This document shows positions 1 to 9,066 of a stretch of DNA of 64,000 nucleotides, piece by piece (positions within the stretch are counted from its first letter, which is position 1; every line of letters begins with the position of its first letter). The stretch is from Psychrobacillus lasiicapitis (GTDB lineage: Bacteria; Bacillota; Bacilli; Bacillales_A; Planococcaceae). The position numbers and the translations under genes are program-made. Under the pieces are notes generated by a model. That model made no database searches. It worked only from the letters and a program-made list of their open reading frames with translations, and was not told the origin of the DNA. The stretch covers positions 84,467 to 148,466 of the forward strand of contig NZ_VDGH01000012.1 of assembly GCF_006861795.1 (NCBI RefSeq), read 5' to 3'.

Positions 1-201
1 CATTGCTTCTCGAATACCTTGTCCAACTCCAGATTCATTGCCATAAATAGCAGCCGTATCAATACTGCGGTACCCATGTTTAATAGCAGTTTTCACAGCA
101 TCTACTAGTTCTTGCCCTTCTTCTACTTTAAATACTCCCAGACCAAACCAAGGCATTTCCACTCCATTATTTAGCACTGTTGTAGATTGTAAATTTTTCA
201 T
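1..201 (-). CDS. Aldo/keto reductase, N-terminal part (cut by window edge)
   Basis: The first 67 codons of an aldo/keto reductase; the remainder lies off the left edge. The visible part includes DTAAIYGNE near residue 47, the family signature that carries the catalytic Asp and Tyr, after the usual GVEMPWFGLG start. These enzymes reduce aldehydes and ketones with NADPH in the cytosol; the start resembles Bacillus glyoxal/methylglyoxal reductases (YvgN type). GGAGGAACG at about 208-216 is the ribosome site and overlaps the end of the upstream transporter gene, which stops 3 bases before this ATG, so the two are cotranscribed and probably translationally coupled. Family call is firm; substrate is unknown. 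Confidence 0.88.
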   Translation of the reverse strand, partial: MKNLQSTTVLNNGVEMPWFGLGVFKVEEGQELVDAVKTAIKHGYRSIDTAAIYGNESGVGQGIREAM

Positions 202-204
202 CTT

Positions 205-1413
205 TTATCGTTCCTCCAATTTCATTAGCTTTTTTTTATCTTTTCTTTCTAGCATTCGACTAACACCTGTTAGTATTGCGGCAATTACAACCATTAATGC
301 ACCTACCCATGTAGTATGGATAATTCCAATAGATTCTGCAATAACTCCACCTAAGTAAGATCCTAGTGCGATTCCCGCATTAAATGCCGCAATATTCATG
401 GCAGAAGCAACATCTACTGCACTGGGAACAAAACGCTCTGCTAGTATGACAACATATACTTGAAGGCCTGGCACATTCATAAACGCAAACAATCCCATAA
501 AGAAAATCGTTATCAATCCCGCTACTTTTAATGGTACTGTAAATAACAGTATAAATAACACAATTGCTTGTACAATAAACATATAAAATAGTGAACCGAT
601 TGGGTTTTTATTAGAAAGCTTCCCACCTATCATATTGCCGATTGCAATCGCAACTCCGTAAACAAGCAAAATAATTGCAATAGTTGCTTGCTTAAATCCA
701 GTTATCGTCTGAAGTAATGGAGATAAATAGGTGAAGACAACAAATGTCCCTCCGTAACCAAGCGCTGTAATACTCAAGATTAATACGATTCGACTGTTTG
801 TCACAAGCTTTACTTGATCCCGTAGTGTTGTTGGATTACCTTTTCTTAGGTCAGAGGGAACAAGTATACTATTAGCAATAAACCCTATTATTCCAATAAC
901 CACAATGGCCACAAAGGCAAATCGCCAGCCAAACTGTTGACCGATAAACGTACCAAAAGGAACGCCTGTAATGGTAGCAACGGTTAGCCCTGTAAACATA
1001 ATGGAAATCGCACTTGCTCTACGATTTTCTGGAACCAAGTCAGCGGCAATAGTAGATCCTATTGACATAAACACCCCATGTGAAAATGCGGAAATTACAC
1101 GCGCAATTAGTAAAAGCGTCACGCTGGTGGCACTTGCAGCAATAGCATTTCCTATAATAAAGACGATCATAATCCATAACAGTAAAGTTTTACGTGGCAT
1201 TCTGGATGTAAGAGAGGTTAAGATTGGTGCTCCAAACATTACCCCCAATGCATATAGCGAAACAGTAAGTCCTGCTGTGGACATAGATATATTTAAATCA
1301 TGAGAAATTAACGGTAAAAGTCCCACGCTAACAAATTCAGTCGTTCCGATTGCAAATGCACTTACAGCCAGTGCAAGTAGCGCAAACATGCTTCGTTTTT
1401 TATCTAAAATCAT
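205..1413 (-). CDS. MFS drug/sugar efflux transporter (DHA1, AraJ-like)
   Basis: A 402-residue major facilitator with about 12 hydrophobic segments. The N-terminal AIGTTEF near residue 21 and the RMPRKTLLL loop between TM2 and TM3 are typical of the 12-TM DHA1/AraJ/YdhP group of proton-driven exporters in the cytoplasmic membrane. AAAGGAAAGGG precedes the ATG. It is followed at 3 bases by the aldo/keto reductase and is divergent from an HxlR regulator at 1596, an arrangement common for efflux plus detoxification sets under a local regulator. The exported compound cannot be deduced. Confidence 0.85.
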   Translation of the reverse strand: MILDKKRSMFALLALAVSAFAIGTTEFVSVGLLPLISHDLNISMSTAGLTVSLYALGVMFGAPILTSLTSRMPRKTLLLWIMIVFIIGNAIAASATSVTLLLIARVISAFSHGVFMSIGSTIAADLVPENRRASAISIMFTGLTVATITGVPFGTFIGQQFGWRFAFVAIVVIGIIGFIANSILVPSDLRKGNPTTLRDQVKLVTNSRIVLILSITALGYGGTFVVFTYLSPLLQTITGFKQATIAIILLVYGVAIAIGNMIGGKLSNKNPIGSLFYMFIVQAIVLFILLFTVPLKVAGLITIFFMGLFAFMNVPGLQVYVVILAERFVPSAVDVASAMNIAAFNAGIALGSYLGGVIAESIGIIHTTWVGALMVVIAAILTGVSRMLERKDKKKLMKLEER

Positions 1414-1531
1414 TTTCCCTTTCCTTTCTTTATGCTATCGTATTTCATACGTAAAGTACAAAATACAGAGTAAAATTACCGGCAAATGCTATTATGGTTC
1501 AAAGGGATTCAAAAGAAAAGTACGCACTTTC

Positions 1532-1578
1532 AAGTAATATAAGCACCTAAAAGTAATATAGGTACTTCTAGGTACCTA
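1532..1578. promoter_or_regulatory. Probable HxlR operator region
   Basis: Between the divergent MFS and HxlR genes lie two direct copies of AAGTAATATAaGcACc (1532-1547 and 1551-1566, 19-bp period), followed by two GGTAC boxes and the perfect 10-bp palindrome TAGGTACCTA (1569-1578). This dense repeat sits just before the HxlR ribosome site. HxlR proteins usually bind GTAC-containing palindromes next to their own gene, so this is the likely operator. Binding is inferred. Confidence 0.55.
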
Positions 1579-1595
1579 TAGAGAAGGAGAAGCAT

Positions 1596-1970
1596 ATGAA
1601 GAAAAAAAAGTATAATATATCGGTGGAAGCAACGTTAGAAGTAATCGGAGGAAAATGGAAATGTGTTATTCTATGTCATCTAACCCATGGGAAAAAACGC
1701 ACAAGCGAATTGAAGCGTCTTATGCCTGACATAACGCAAAAAATGTTAACTCAACAGTTAAGAGAACTAGAAGCAGATGGCGTCATAAACCGAATTGCTT
1801 ACAACCAAGTTCCACCAAAAGTAGAATATGAACTTAGTGAATATGGACTTAGCTTAGGAAGCATTTTAGATGCATTATGTGCATGGGGAGAAGTGCATAT
1901 TACGAAAGTATACGGGGACAAGTTTTCTGTTTTAGAGGATAGCATTTTAAATGACCAGTTAAAAAGTTAA
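1596..1970 (+). CDS. HxlR-family winged-helix transcriptional regulator
   Basis: A 124-residue HxlR/YodB-type DNA-binding protein. It opens with the family signature TLEVIGGKWKCVILCHL (residues about 13-29), followed by the recognition helix and wing (RTSELKRLMPDITQKMLTQQL, then LEADGVI). Two Cys residues lie in the first helix region; some relatives (YodB, HypR) sense electrophiles or disulfide stress through Cys, which would fit the divergent aldo/keto reductase, but that is inference. GAGAAGGAG lies 5 bases before the ATG. It probably regulates the divergent MFS-reductase operon and itself. Confidence 0.88.
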   Translation: MKKKKYNISVEATLEVIGGKWKCVILCHLTHGKKRTSELKRLMPDITQKMLTQQLRELEADGVINRIAYNQVPPKVEYELSEYGLSLGSILDALCAWGEVHITKVYGDKFSVLEDSILNDQLKS

Positions 1971-2030
1971 AAAGTTTGTAAAAAGGAATCTATTCAAACG
2001 TAATATCAGCTAAGCGTCATATATGCATGA

Positions 2031-2234
2031 TATAGGGATAATGCGTCGTCAAGATACTAAGATGTCCGCCATGATTTCCGCTCCAGGCGGACGCTTTCCG
2101 TGGGGCGAGCGGTGAGCCCCGCAGGAGCGTGAGCGACGAGGAGATTGAAGCCATGCCCGCGGAAAGCGTCCACCCTGTAGCGAAAATCCCAGCGGACACT
2201 TAATAGCTCTGTCTTATAACGCATTATCTCTATA
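2031..2234. repeat. MITE-like intergenic repeat, copy R1 (terminal inverted repeats plus GC-rich hairpin)
   Basis: The left end TATAGGGATAATGCGTCGT and the right end, read in reverse complement, TATAGAGATAATGCGTTAT form terminal inverted repeats. Inside is a second long imperfect inverted repeat: GGCGGACGCTTTCCG near 2086 pairs with CGGAAAGCGTCCACC near 2159. The loop contains a GCCCCGCAGGAGCG segment. The same architecture recurs at about 7200, 18996, 33051, 45815 and, as a fragment, 61480. No protein is encoded; reading frames across it are artefacts of the GC-rich hairpin. Confidence 0.75.
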
Positions 2235-2261
2235 AAATGTCCCTAAACAACCGTATTCATT

Positions 2262-2300
2262 AAAAAGCGAGATCCCAATAAATCAGGATCTCGTTTTTTT
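2262..2300 (-). terminator. Rho-independent terminator after spoVR
   Basis: CGAGATCC (2268-2275) pairs with GGATCTCG (2286-2293) around a 10-nt loop, flanked by A and T runs. It lies 11 bases beyond the spoVR stop codon on the minus strand. Confidence 0.85.
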
Positions 2301-2310
2301 ATATATGCTG

Positions 2311-3711
2311 TTAAATAGCTTTACGGGAAACCTTTTTTCCATCGTATGCATACACGGTTGGTTTATCATCCACTACTGTTTCCATGTATACACTTCTTCC
2401 CCATAGCTGATAAATATAAGGAAGTACATTTTCTAAATAATGGGGATCGAGTTCCGTCCCTTCATAACCATGCTTTAAATATAGCTCTCCATTTTTACCG
2501 TAGTCACCGTCTTCCACTACGATATAAGGAAAGCTTCCATTCGTTCGCATCGAAACTAGCTGATCTCTAACATTTTCATAGTCTTTATCGGTAATTTCAT
2601 AATTCCCTTTCTTTTTTTCAAACAAGTAGAGATCTTCCTGCTTTACTAGTTCCTTAGTTAAATAGTTTCGAATAAATGAAATATCTGATTCTATTTCTCG
2701 CACTTCGAATATTTTTTCACGTCCTGAGTTAGGTTTTACCCCTTGCTGCATCATTTCTTCTGTTGGGTTGTTATATCTGTTTTCAATATCTTCAAAGATT
2801 TTCAATCCTAAATAATAAGGATTGATACTTGTTGGAGAAGGCTGAACAACATTTGCATTTAGTTTGGCAAACTCGATTGTTTCATCTGTTGTTAAGTCCA
2901 TTTCTCTTAAAATCCGTTGATGCCAGTAGGATGCCCAGCCTTCGTTCATGATTTTGGTTTCCATTTGTGGCCAGAAGTAAAGCATTTCTTCCCGCATCAT
3001 CGTTAAAATATCTCGTTGCCAGTCTTCTAATTCACGGCTATATTCTTGTATAAATAGCAATAAATCCTTTTCGGGACTAGGAGGAAACTTTTTTCTTTTT
3101 GGGATTGATATGCGTTTAGCATCCGCCGGTTGATCCATATTCCATAAATCATCATATGGTGTTTTTCTTACAACCTCTTCTGTCTCTTCCTCATCCATGT
3201 TGTAGTCAGGTAGTTTAGGTCGGATGATGGAAGGATCGATATGTTCCTGAATTGCGAGTATAGCATCTAAAAAGCTTTCTACCTCTTCTTTGCCATAGGT
3301 CATTTCATAATCTGCAATTCGCTCGGCTGTTGCGGTCATACTTTCTACCATATCTCGTCGTGTATTGGAAAAACGCACATTATTTTTAAAGAAATCACAA
3401 TGCGCAAGTACATGAGCAATGATTAGCTTATTTTGGATCAAGCTATTTGTGTCCAATAAAAATGCGTAGCAAGGATTGGAGTTAATCACGAGCTCGTATA
3501 TTTGACTCAAACCAAAGTCATACTGTATTTTCATCTTATGAAATTGCTTTCCAAAACTCCAATGTGTAAATCGAGTTGGCATTCCATACGCGCCGAACGT
3601 ATAAATAATATCCGCTGGACAAATTTCGTAACGCATCGGAAAATAATCTAGTCCAAAACTGGATGCTATTTCTGTTATTTCAGCAATGGCGTGATGAAGC
3701 TTTGTATCCAC
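2311..3711 (-). CDS. spoVR: SpoVR family protein
   Basis: A 466-residue full-length SpoVR/YcgB family protein. The N-terminus has the family block [14 protein letters not shown] and [11 protein letters not shown]; the middle has [13 protein letters not shown] and [14 protein letters not shown]. In B. subtilis SpoVR is needed for normal spore cortex; in enterobacteria YcgB works in the same stress set as YeaG and YeaH. The biochemical role is unknown. The start is GTG, preceded by GAGGGGGTCATTAA. It follows yhbH by 19 bases and is probably cotranscribed with it, ending at a clear terminator. Confidence 0.93.
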   Translation of the reverse strand: MDTKLHHAIAEITEIASSFGLDYFPMRYEICPADIIYTFGAYGMPTRFTHWSFGKQFHKMKIQYDFGLSQIYELVINSNPCYAFLLDTNSLIQNKLIIAHVLAHCDFFKNNVRFSNTRRDMVESMTATAERIADYEMTYGKEEVESFLDAILAIQEHIDPSIIRPKLPDYNMDEEETEEVVRKTPYDDLWNMDQPADAKRISIPKRKKFPPSPEKDLLLFIQEYSRELEDWQRDILTMMREEMLYFWPQMETKIMNEGWASYWHQRILREMDLTTDETIEFAKLNANVVQPSPTSINPYYLGLKIFEDIENRYNNPTEEMMQQGVKPNSGREKIFEVREIESDISFIRNYLTKELVKQEDLYLFEKKKGNYEITDKDYENVRDQLVSMRTNGSFPYIVVEDGDYGKNGELYLKHGYEGTELDPHYLENVLPYIYQLWGRSVYMETVVDDKPTVYAYDGKKVSRKAI

Positions 3712-3730
3712 TTAATGACCCCCTCTCGTT

Positions 3731-4900
3731 TCAAGTTGATGTTTCGTACTTTCGAAATAGACTCTTGAGCGCTTGATAAACATCACGATTTTCCTTGAGG
3801 ACATAATGACGAAACTTCGGATTATCAATTTTTTTATACGTATTCATCAGTGTAGAGTACCTGCTATGTGCATTTACTTCGCCGTAACCAAACATGCTAG
3901 AAATATCCATTAATTCATTGACCAGCTTAATGCATTTTTCGTTATCACTCGTCATATTTTCACCGTCGGAAAAATGAACCGGATAAATGTTATAACGAAC
4001 AGGATTGTATTTTTCCCGTATAAGCTCTAAAGCTTTCAAATATGCAGATGAACAAATAGTTCCTCCACTTTCCCCTTTGGAGAAGAACGCTTCTTCTGAC
4101 ACTACTTTCGCTTCTGTATGATGAGCTATAAACTCAATTTCTACCGTTTCATATTTTGTGCGTAAAAATCTAGCCATCCAGAAAAAGAAACTTCTTGCAC
4201 AATATTTTTCAAAAGCACCCATAGAGCCACTTGTATCCATCATTGCAAGTACGACCGCCTTGGATTCTGGTTTGACCACTTCATCCCATGTTTTGAAACG
4301 TAAGTCATCGTTATGGATGGGGGTTATTTCCGCTTTTCCTTTCATCGCGTTTCGTTTAATAGCGGTAATGATCGTGCGTTTCTTATCAATATTCCCCATA
4401 AGTCCTTTTTTTCGAATATCATTAAATTCTACTTTATCTGTGACAATATCCATTTGTTCTTTTTGCTGTAAATTTGGCAGCTCCATTTCTTTAAATAATG
4501 CAGTTTCTAATTCTTCAATCGTCACTTCTGCCTCATAATAATCTTTTCCTGCTTGATCTCCAGCTTGCTTTCCTTTTCCTTGACCGTCTTCCCCTTCACC
4601 CGACCCTTTTGCAATTACATCTCCTACTTGGCTGTCCCCGTCTCCTTGGCCTACATGCTTTGTTTTATCATAATTGTAGCGAATTTTATATTCGTCCAAA
4701 GAGCGGATTGGTATTTTAATTACATCTCGTCCATTTGACATAATAATACTTTCTTCACTTATTAAATCTGGCAAATTATCCTTAATGGCTTCTTTTACTT
4801 TATCCATATGCCTTTGCTGATCTTGATACCCTTTTCGATGGAGAGACCAGTTTTCCTGGGAGATAACAAATTGTTTTTCTTCTTTTTCACTCACTCTCAT
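3731..4900 (-). CDS. yhbH: YhbH, UPF0229 sporulation protein with VWA-like domain
   Basis: About 389 residues, matching the usual length of YhbH/YeaH. The N-terminal part has [10 protein letters not shown] and [15 protein letters not shown], and the C-terminal half is a von Willebrand A-like domain with the metal-site motif DTSGSMG near residue 223. In B. subtilis yhbH is sporulation-linked; enterobacterial YeaH partners the kinase YeaG (PrkA). The ATG at 4900 fits the ribosome site GGTAGGTG better than an in-frame GTG 6 bases upstream. It lies between prkA and spoVR; a terminator separates it from prkA, so yhbH-spoVR may have its own promoter in the interval 4907-4958. Confidence 0.93.
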   Translation of the reverse strand: MRVSEKEEKQFVISQENWSLHRKGYQDQQRHMDKVKEAIKDNLPDLISEESIIMSNGRDVIKIPIRSLDEYKIRYNYDKTKHVGQGDGDSQVGDVIAKGSGEGEDGQGKGKQAGDQAGKDYYEAEVTIEELETALFKEMELPNLQQKEQMDIVTDKVEFNDIRKKGLMGNIDKKRTIITAIKRNAMKGKAEITPIHNDDLRFKTWDEVVKPESKAVVLAMMDTSGSMGAFEKYCARSFFFWMARFLRTKYETVEIEFIAHHTEAKVVSEEAFFSKGESGGTICSSAYLKALELIREKYNPVRYNIYPVHFSDGENMTSDNEKCIKLVNELMDISSMFGYGEVNAHSRYSTLMNTYKKIDNPKFRHYVLKENRDVYQALKSLFRKYETST

Positions 4901-4958
4901 CAACACCTACCTATTTTTTATCTTATGCCAGAGAGCCAAAGTTATTGCCAATGTGTAT

Positions 4959-4999
4959 AAAAAAACAAGACTAATAGCTACCATCAGTCTTGTTTTTTT
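4959..4999 (-). terminator. Terminator between prkA and yhbH
   Basis: AAACAAGACT and AGTCTTGTTT form a stem with A and T runs on both sides. It lies directly after the prkA stop on the minus strand and suggests that much prkA transcription ends before yhbH. Confidence 0.85.
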
Positions 5000-5003
5000 A
5001 TAT

Positions 5004-6899
5004 TTATCTATTGAGTAGACTTCCAACGTAACGGAGTAATTCATTCGCTGACGTAGTATTATATCCGTGTTCATCTACCAGTCTTGCAATAACCTCATTA
5101 ACTTTCTTCAAATGCGTTTCATCTGGCGTTTGAGAAGACGTCGTAATTTTGACGACATCTTTTAAATCGGCAAACAGTTTCTTTTGAATTGCTTCTCTTA
5201 AACGCTCATGCGAGTTGTATTCAAAACGTTTTCCTTTTCTTGCATAAGCAGAAAGTCGAATTAATATTTCTTCCCTAAATGCTTTTTTCGCGTTTTCAGA
5301 AATACCGATTTGTTCCTCTATCGAACGCATTAGCTTTTCATCTGGATTCATTTCTTCTCCCGTTAACGGATCTCTCATTTTGTTTTTGTTACAAAATGCT
5401 TCTACGTTGTCGAGATAATTATTCATTAATGTGATAGCTGACTCTTCATATGAGTAGACAAATGCTTTTTGCACTTCTTTTTTCGCAATTTCGTCATACT
5501 CTTTTCGAGCGATTGCAATATAGTTCATATACTTTTCGCGGTCTTCTTGGGAAATGGACGCATGCTGATCTAGGCCTTCTTTTAATGCACGTAAAACATC
5601 TAATGCATTGATGGACGGTATTTCTTTACGAATGATCGCGGAAGAAATTCGATTGATCACGTAACGTGGATCTATTCCATGCATACCTTCGTTTAACGAT
5701 TCTTTCTTAAGCTCCTCAAGATCGATTTCGTTAAACCCTTCTACACTTTCTCCGTCGTACAGTCGCATCTTCTTAACTATATCAACGCCTTGTTTTTTAG
5801 GTACTTCCAATCTTGTTAATATAGAAAAAATAGCGGCAGCTCGAAGTGCATGTGGAGCAATATGGACGTGAGTCATGTCACTTTCTTTAATCATTTTTTC
5901 ATAAATTCGTTCTTCTTGGCTTACTTTCAAGTTATATGGAATAGGCATAACGATAATTCTAGAGTGAAGTGCTTCATTCTTTTTATTGGAAATAAAAGAA
6001 CGGTACTCCGTCTCGTTTGTATGTGCTACGATCAACTCATCCGCACTTATCAATGCGAATCTTCCTGCTTTGAAATTACCTTCCTGCGTCAGAGACAATA
6101 AATGCCAAAGAAACTTTTCATCTAGCTTCAACATTTCCTGAAATTCCATGATTCCACGGTTCGCTTTGTTTAGTTCTCCATCAAAACGATATGCCCTAGG
6201 ATCAGATTCGGAGCCGAATTCAGCAATCGTCGAGAAATCGATACTACCAGTCAAATCTGCAATATCTTGTGACTTTGGATCTGACGGTGTAAAAGTTCCG
6301 ATACCAACTCGTTTATCTTCTGAGAAAAAGATTCGTTCTATCAAAACATTTTCGATACGTCCATCATATTCCTTTTCCAATCGCATTGTATTGAGTGGAG
6401 ATAAGCTACCTTCAATTCGGATACCATATTCTTCTGCAAAATCTTCACGCAAATGATGTGGGATTAAGTGCAAAGGGTCCTCATGCATCGGACACCCTTT
6501 TATCGCATAGACAGCACCTTCGTCTGTTCTAGAATATTGCTCTAAACCACGCTTTAACAATGTAACAATGGAGGACTTCCCTCCACTAACAGGTCCCATA
6601 AGTAAAAGAATTCGTTTACGCACATCTAATCTCTTGGCAGCAGGATGAAAATATTCTTCCACAAGTCGTTCCAGCGACGCTTCAAGCCCAAATATTTCTT
6701 TCCCGAAAAAGTCATACATTCTTTGCCCGTTTCTTTCAGTTAACCCGGAGCTCTTTATCATGCTATAAACACGTGAATGAGCAGTTTGGGCAATTTCTGG
6801 TCTTTCTTTCAACATATCTAAAAATTCCTCGAACGTGCCTTCCCACTTCAATTGATTTTCTTCTTCGCGGTAGCTCTTCACCTTACTTAAAATATCCAT
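5004..6899 (-). CDS. prkA: PrkA serine protein kinase / AAA-type protein
   Basis: A 631-residue full-length PrkA/YeaG. The AAA-like P-loop LLMGPVSGGKSS is near residue 101, followed by the PrkA-specific CPMHEDPLHLIP and GEVNKANRGIMEFQE-type blocks (here GELNKANRG). The C-terminal PrkA domain includes DPLTGEEMNPDEKLMRSIEEQI. In B. subtilis PrkA promotes sporulation gene expression and is a cytosolic and coat-associated protein with reported kinase and Lon-like protease activity. GAGGGAATA precedes the ATG. Its two neighbours downstream, yhbH and spoVR, are its usual functional partners. Confidence 0.95.
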   Translation of the reverse strand: MDILSKVKSYREEENQLKWEGTFEEFLDMLKERPEIAQTAHSRVYSMIKSSGLTERNGQRMYDFFGKEIFGLEASLERLVEEYFHPAAKRLDVRKRILLLMGPVSGGKSSIVTLLKRGLEQYSRTDEGAVYAIKGCPMHEDPLHLIPHHLREDFAEEYGIRIEGSLSPLNTMRLEKEYDGRIENVLIERIFFSEDKRVGIGTFTPSDPKSQDIADLTGSIDFSTIAEFGSESDPRAYRFDGELNKANRGIMEFQEMLKLDEKFLWHLLSLTQEGNFKAGRFALISADELIVAHTNETEYRSFISNKKNEALHSRIIVMPIPYNLKVSQEERIYEKMIKESDMTHVHIAPHALRAAAIFSILTRLEVPKKQGVDIVKKMRLYDGESVEGFNEIDLEELKKESLNEGMHGIDPRYVINRISSAIIRKEIPSINALDVLRALKEGLDQHASISQEDREKYMNYIAIARKEYDEIAKKEVQKAFVYSYEESAITLMNNYLDNVEAFCNKNKMRDPLTGEEMNPDEKLMRSIEEQIGISENAKKAFREEILIRLSAYARKGKRFEYNSHERLREAIQKKLFADLKDVVKITTSSQTPDETHLKKVNEVIARLVDEHGYNTTSANELLRYVGSLLNR

Positions 6900-7045
6900 C
6901 TATTCCCTCCATTCAGGGCTCTATTTTATACATAGTATGAAAGAATAAAGTTTATGATACATAATACTTTTAAGAATTAGCTCATTTTGTATAAGCTATC
7001 CAGGCTAGTCAACGTTCCTCGACCGATCGAAAAAGATGAACTAAT

Positions 7046-7075
7046 CTCTTCAAACGACAAATGTCGTTTATAGAG
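7046..7075. other. Hairpin upstream of prkA
   Basis: AAACGAC-aaat-GTCGTTT is a perfect 7-bp stem, extended by flanking CTCT/AGAG after a 2-nt internal loop. It has no T run and lies about 150 bases upstream of prkA on the minus strand. It could be an operator or a leader structure. No function is assigned. Confidence 0.4.
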
Positions 7076-7197
7076 GTTCCCTTAACAGTCATCTGCAAGG
7101 TAGAACTAGTTTATTGTACTTTTGCAAAAAAGGTTCTTGAATAAGAAAAGCGCAAGCGCATGTCTCTGGCCCAATTTAGCTCATGGGAACGATAAAT

Positions 7198-7510
7198 GTA
7201 ATAACACACATAATAGGGGAAACTGCGCGGTAGTGAATTGAATGAAGAGTCCGAGTCCGCTAGGATTTTCGCTACAGGGTGGACGCTTTCCACGGGCACG
7301 GCTTCAATCTCCTCGGAGCTTTCAGCTCGTACTGTTCCCGCCGGAGTCGCCACCCCTTCGCTACAATCCAATAGAGTTTGTTATTTACTTCATAATCAGA
7401 CACTAAATTTAGTACGATGTTGCATTTTCTATGGGTCGAAACCTTTGATTAGTCAGCAAGTTCTATTGATTGAAGCGTAAAGCGGCGACACCTGCGGGAT
7501 CAGGATCCAA
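7198..7510. repeat. MITE-like intergenic repeat, copy R2 (degraded)
   Basis: Starts with ATAATAGGGGAAACTGCGCGGTAG and contains the GTGGACGCTTTCC core with the GGCTTCAATCTCCTCGGAGC loop segment and ATAGAGTTTG boundary. A second core-like stretch AAGCGGCGACACCTGCGGGA lies at about 7479. No matching right-hand terminal repeat is visible, so this copy appears truncated or fused. The 40 bases before it resemble those at 61480. The rest of the 6900-7682 interval has no recognisable gene. Confidence 0.6.
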
Positions 7511-7653
7511 ATAATAACATGTCATGCCTTATGCTATTTAAAATAGTTATCCACATATCAAAATCTTTTATAGTTTCCTCACTAATGCAAAAAAGCCACA
7601 CTCGTTAAGAGAATGACTTTTTAAATGAATTAATTTTTAGATTGAAATAAGCG

Positions 7654-7685
7654 TAATATGGATATTGAATTATATATCCATATTA
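7654..7685. other. Perfect 12-bp hairpin overlapping the micropeptide stop codon
   Basis: TAATATGGATAT (7654-7665) is exactly complementary to ATATCCATATTA (7674-7685) with an 8-nt loop. The minus-strand stop codon of the 20-residue peptide gene lies inside the stem. No T run follows, so it looks more like an mRNA-protecting or regulatory hairpin than a terminator. Confidence 0.6.
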
Positions 7686-7745
7686 CTTACATTTACAAGT
7701 ACCAGCACCTGTTTTATTGCACTTTTTACATTTCTGATTTGCCAT
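7683..7745 (-). CDS. 20-residue cysteine-rich micropeptide (unknown function)
   Basis: A minus-strand frame of 20 codons begins MANQKCKKCNK and ends TCKCK. It has four Cys in a C-x2-C-x7-C-x-C pattern and six Lys. The ribosome site AAAGGAGTG lies 5 bases before the ATG, which supports real translation. The spacing suggests a zinc- or copper-binding knuckle, comparable in style to half of a DnaJ-type zinc finger, but no family is recognised. It stands alone between the prkA region and the L,D-transpeptidase, with a perfect hairpin at its 3' end. Confidence 0.6.
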   Translation of the reverse strand: MANQKCKKCNKTGAGTCKCK

Positions 7746-7929
7746 TCATTCACTCCTTTAGTTGATTGATAAAGTATATGGAGATGAATGATTGTCCCAT
7801 ACATTGAACTTTTAAAATTTTTTCCTATAAGTGTAGGACAAGTCTAAACTCGCTCGTGAAATGTTTATAATGTACACTTATCCTTCCTCTCCCCATATGA
7901 TAAAACTACACTTATTAGGAGATGATTTT

Positions 7930-8265
7930 ATGACCCTATGGATTGATGTTTCCGTTAAAAAGCGGCAATTAAAGTTGTACAATGCTAGTGTATTATTAAA
8001 GACATATCCGATTGCTGTTGGAAAAATATTGACGCCCACTCCAACAGGAAATTACATTATCATTAACAAGGAAGTGGACCCCGGGGGACCTTTTGGTGCA
8101 CTATGGATGAGTTTATCTAAACCCCATTACGGTATACACGGAACTAATGACCCGTCATCTATCGGAAAAGAAGTTTCGCATGGCTGCATTCGGATGCATA
8201 ACAAAGACGTATTGGAGCTTTCTTCTATGGTCCCAACGAGTACCAATGTGTATATTCATCCATAA
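7930..8265 (+). CDS. L,D-transpeptidase (YkuD domain), short form
   Basis: About 111 residues forming a bare YkuD catalytic domain: [15 protein letters not shown] at the start, TPTGNYII in the middle and the active-site block IHGTND...SHGCIRM with His and catalytic Cys near residue 90. Such enzymes make 3-3 peptidoglycan crosslinks or trim the cell wall or cortex; the B. subtilis model YkuD has an added LysM. Here there is no signal peptide or wall-binding domain, which is odd for a wall enzyme. The ATG at 7930 follows TTAGGAGATGATTTT; an upstream in-frame ATG at 7861 lacks a ribosome site. Confidence 0.87.
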   Translation: MTLWIDVSVKKRQLKLYNASVLLKTYPIAVGKILTPTPTGNYIIINKEVDPGGPFGALWMSLSKPHYGIHGTNDPSSIGKEVSHGCIRMHNKDVLELSSMVPTSTNVYIHP

Positions 8266-8293
8266 GATTGAAAGACGAAATGAGGGATAGAAT

Positions 8294-9010
8294 GTGAAGG
8301 AAAATACGATAACTACATTCGTCTTGTTTTCGCTCGAACATTTAATCGCTATTACTGTGTTGTTCATCAGTTTATTACTCTTATATATGTTCAGAAATGT
8401 ATTGGCTTGTCCATTTACCAACATACTTCTGTTTGAACGTTTATTTGCCATTTCCTTATTGATAATGGAAGTTTCCTACCATCTTATATTGATCCTAGAA
8501 GGAAAATGGAGTTTCAGTGAATCTCTACCACTTCATCTATGTAGTTTAAGTCTTTTTTGCTCCTGTTTCCTCTTATGGACTGGAAGCAAGCGACTATATG
8601 ACTTTATCTTTTTTGCTGGCATGGGGGGTGCCCTTCAAGCCGTGCTAACCCCTTCTATCATTGTACATTTCCCTGACTTTAAATTTATTCAATTCTTTTA
8701 TGTGCATATCGGAATTATATTGACCGCATTTTATCTTCATTGGGTAAAAGGCTATTGGCCTACTTTTAAAGGGATTATACAAACAATGCTTGTATTAAAC
8801 ATCATCTTTCCTTTCATTTTTATTCTGAATATTCTTGTTCAAGGTAACTATATGTTTTTAAGAGAAAAACCGATTAATGGGAGTTTACTAGATTTCTTGG
8901 GACCATATCCTTGGTATATCATTTCTTTAGAAATAGTCGCCTTTAGCATTTTTGTTCTTGTCTGGTTAATCTTTCGGAAATGGAAAGCTACTCAAAATGA
9001 TTTAACATGA
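8294..9010 (+). CDS. YwaF-like integral membrane protein (TIGR02206 family)
   Basis: A 238-residue polytopic protein with about six to seven hydrophobic segments. The ESLPLHLCSLSLF motif near residue 77 and the later GPYPWYIISLE motif mark the YwaF/TIGR02206 family, whose function is unknown. The start is GTG after GAGGGATAGAAT, 28 bases downstream of the L,D-transpeptidase stop, so the two are likely one operon. This pairing raises a cell-envelope role, which is only inference. Confidence 0.75.
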   Translation: MKENTITTFVLFSLEHLIAITVLFISLLLLYMFRNVLACPFTNILLFERLFAISLLIMEVSYHLILILEGKWSFSESLPLHLCSLSLFCSCFLLWTGSKRLYDFIFFAGMGGALQAVLTPSIIVHFPDFKFIQFFYVHIGIILTAFYLHWVKGYWPTFKGIIQTMLVLNIIFPFIFILNILVQGNYMFLREKPINGSLLDFLGPYPWYIISLEIVAFSIFVLVWLIFRKWKATQNDLT

Positions 9011-9027
9011 TACAAAGTTTCTACCAT

Positions 9028-9058
9028 AAAAGCCAACCTCCGAGGAAGTTGGCTTTTT
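9028..9058. terminator. Bidirectional terminator
   Basis: AAAAGCCAAC pairs with GTTGGCTTTT across a 10-nt loop. It serves both the plus-strand YwaF-like gene and the convergent DUF4349 lipoprotein gene. Confidence 0.88.
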
Positions 9059-9066
9059 AAATTAAT

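Noticed and set aside
2017..2199. Protein genes across the MITE-like repeats (also 7111-7480, 45742-46089)
   Set aside because: The frames follow the GC-rich inverted repeat, have no ribosome site, and differ between copies.
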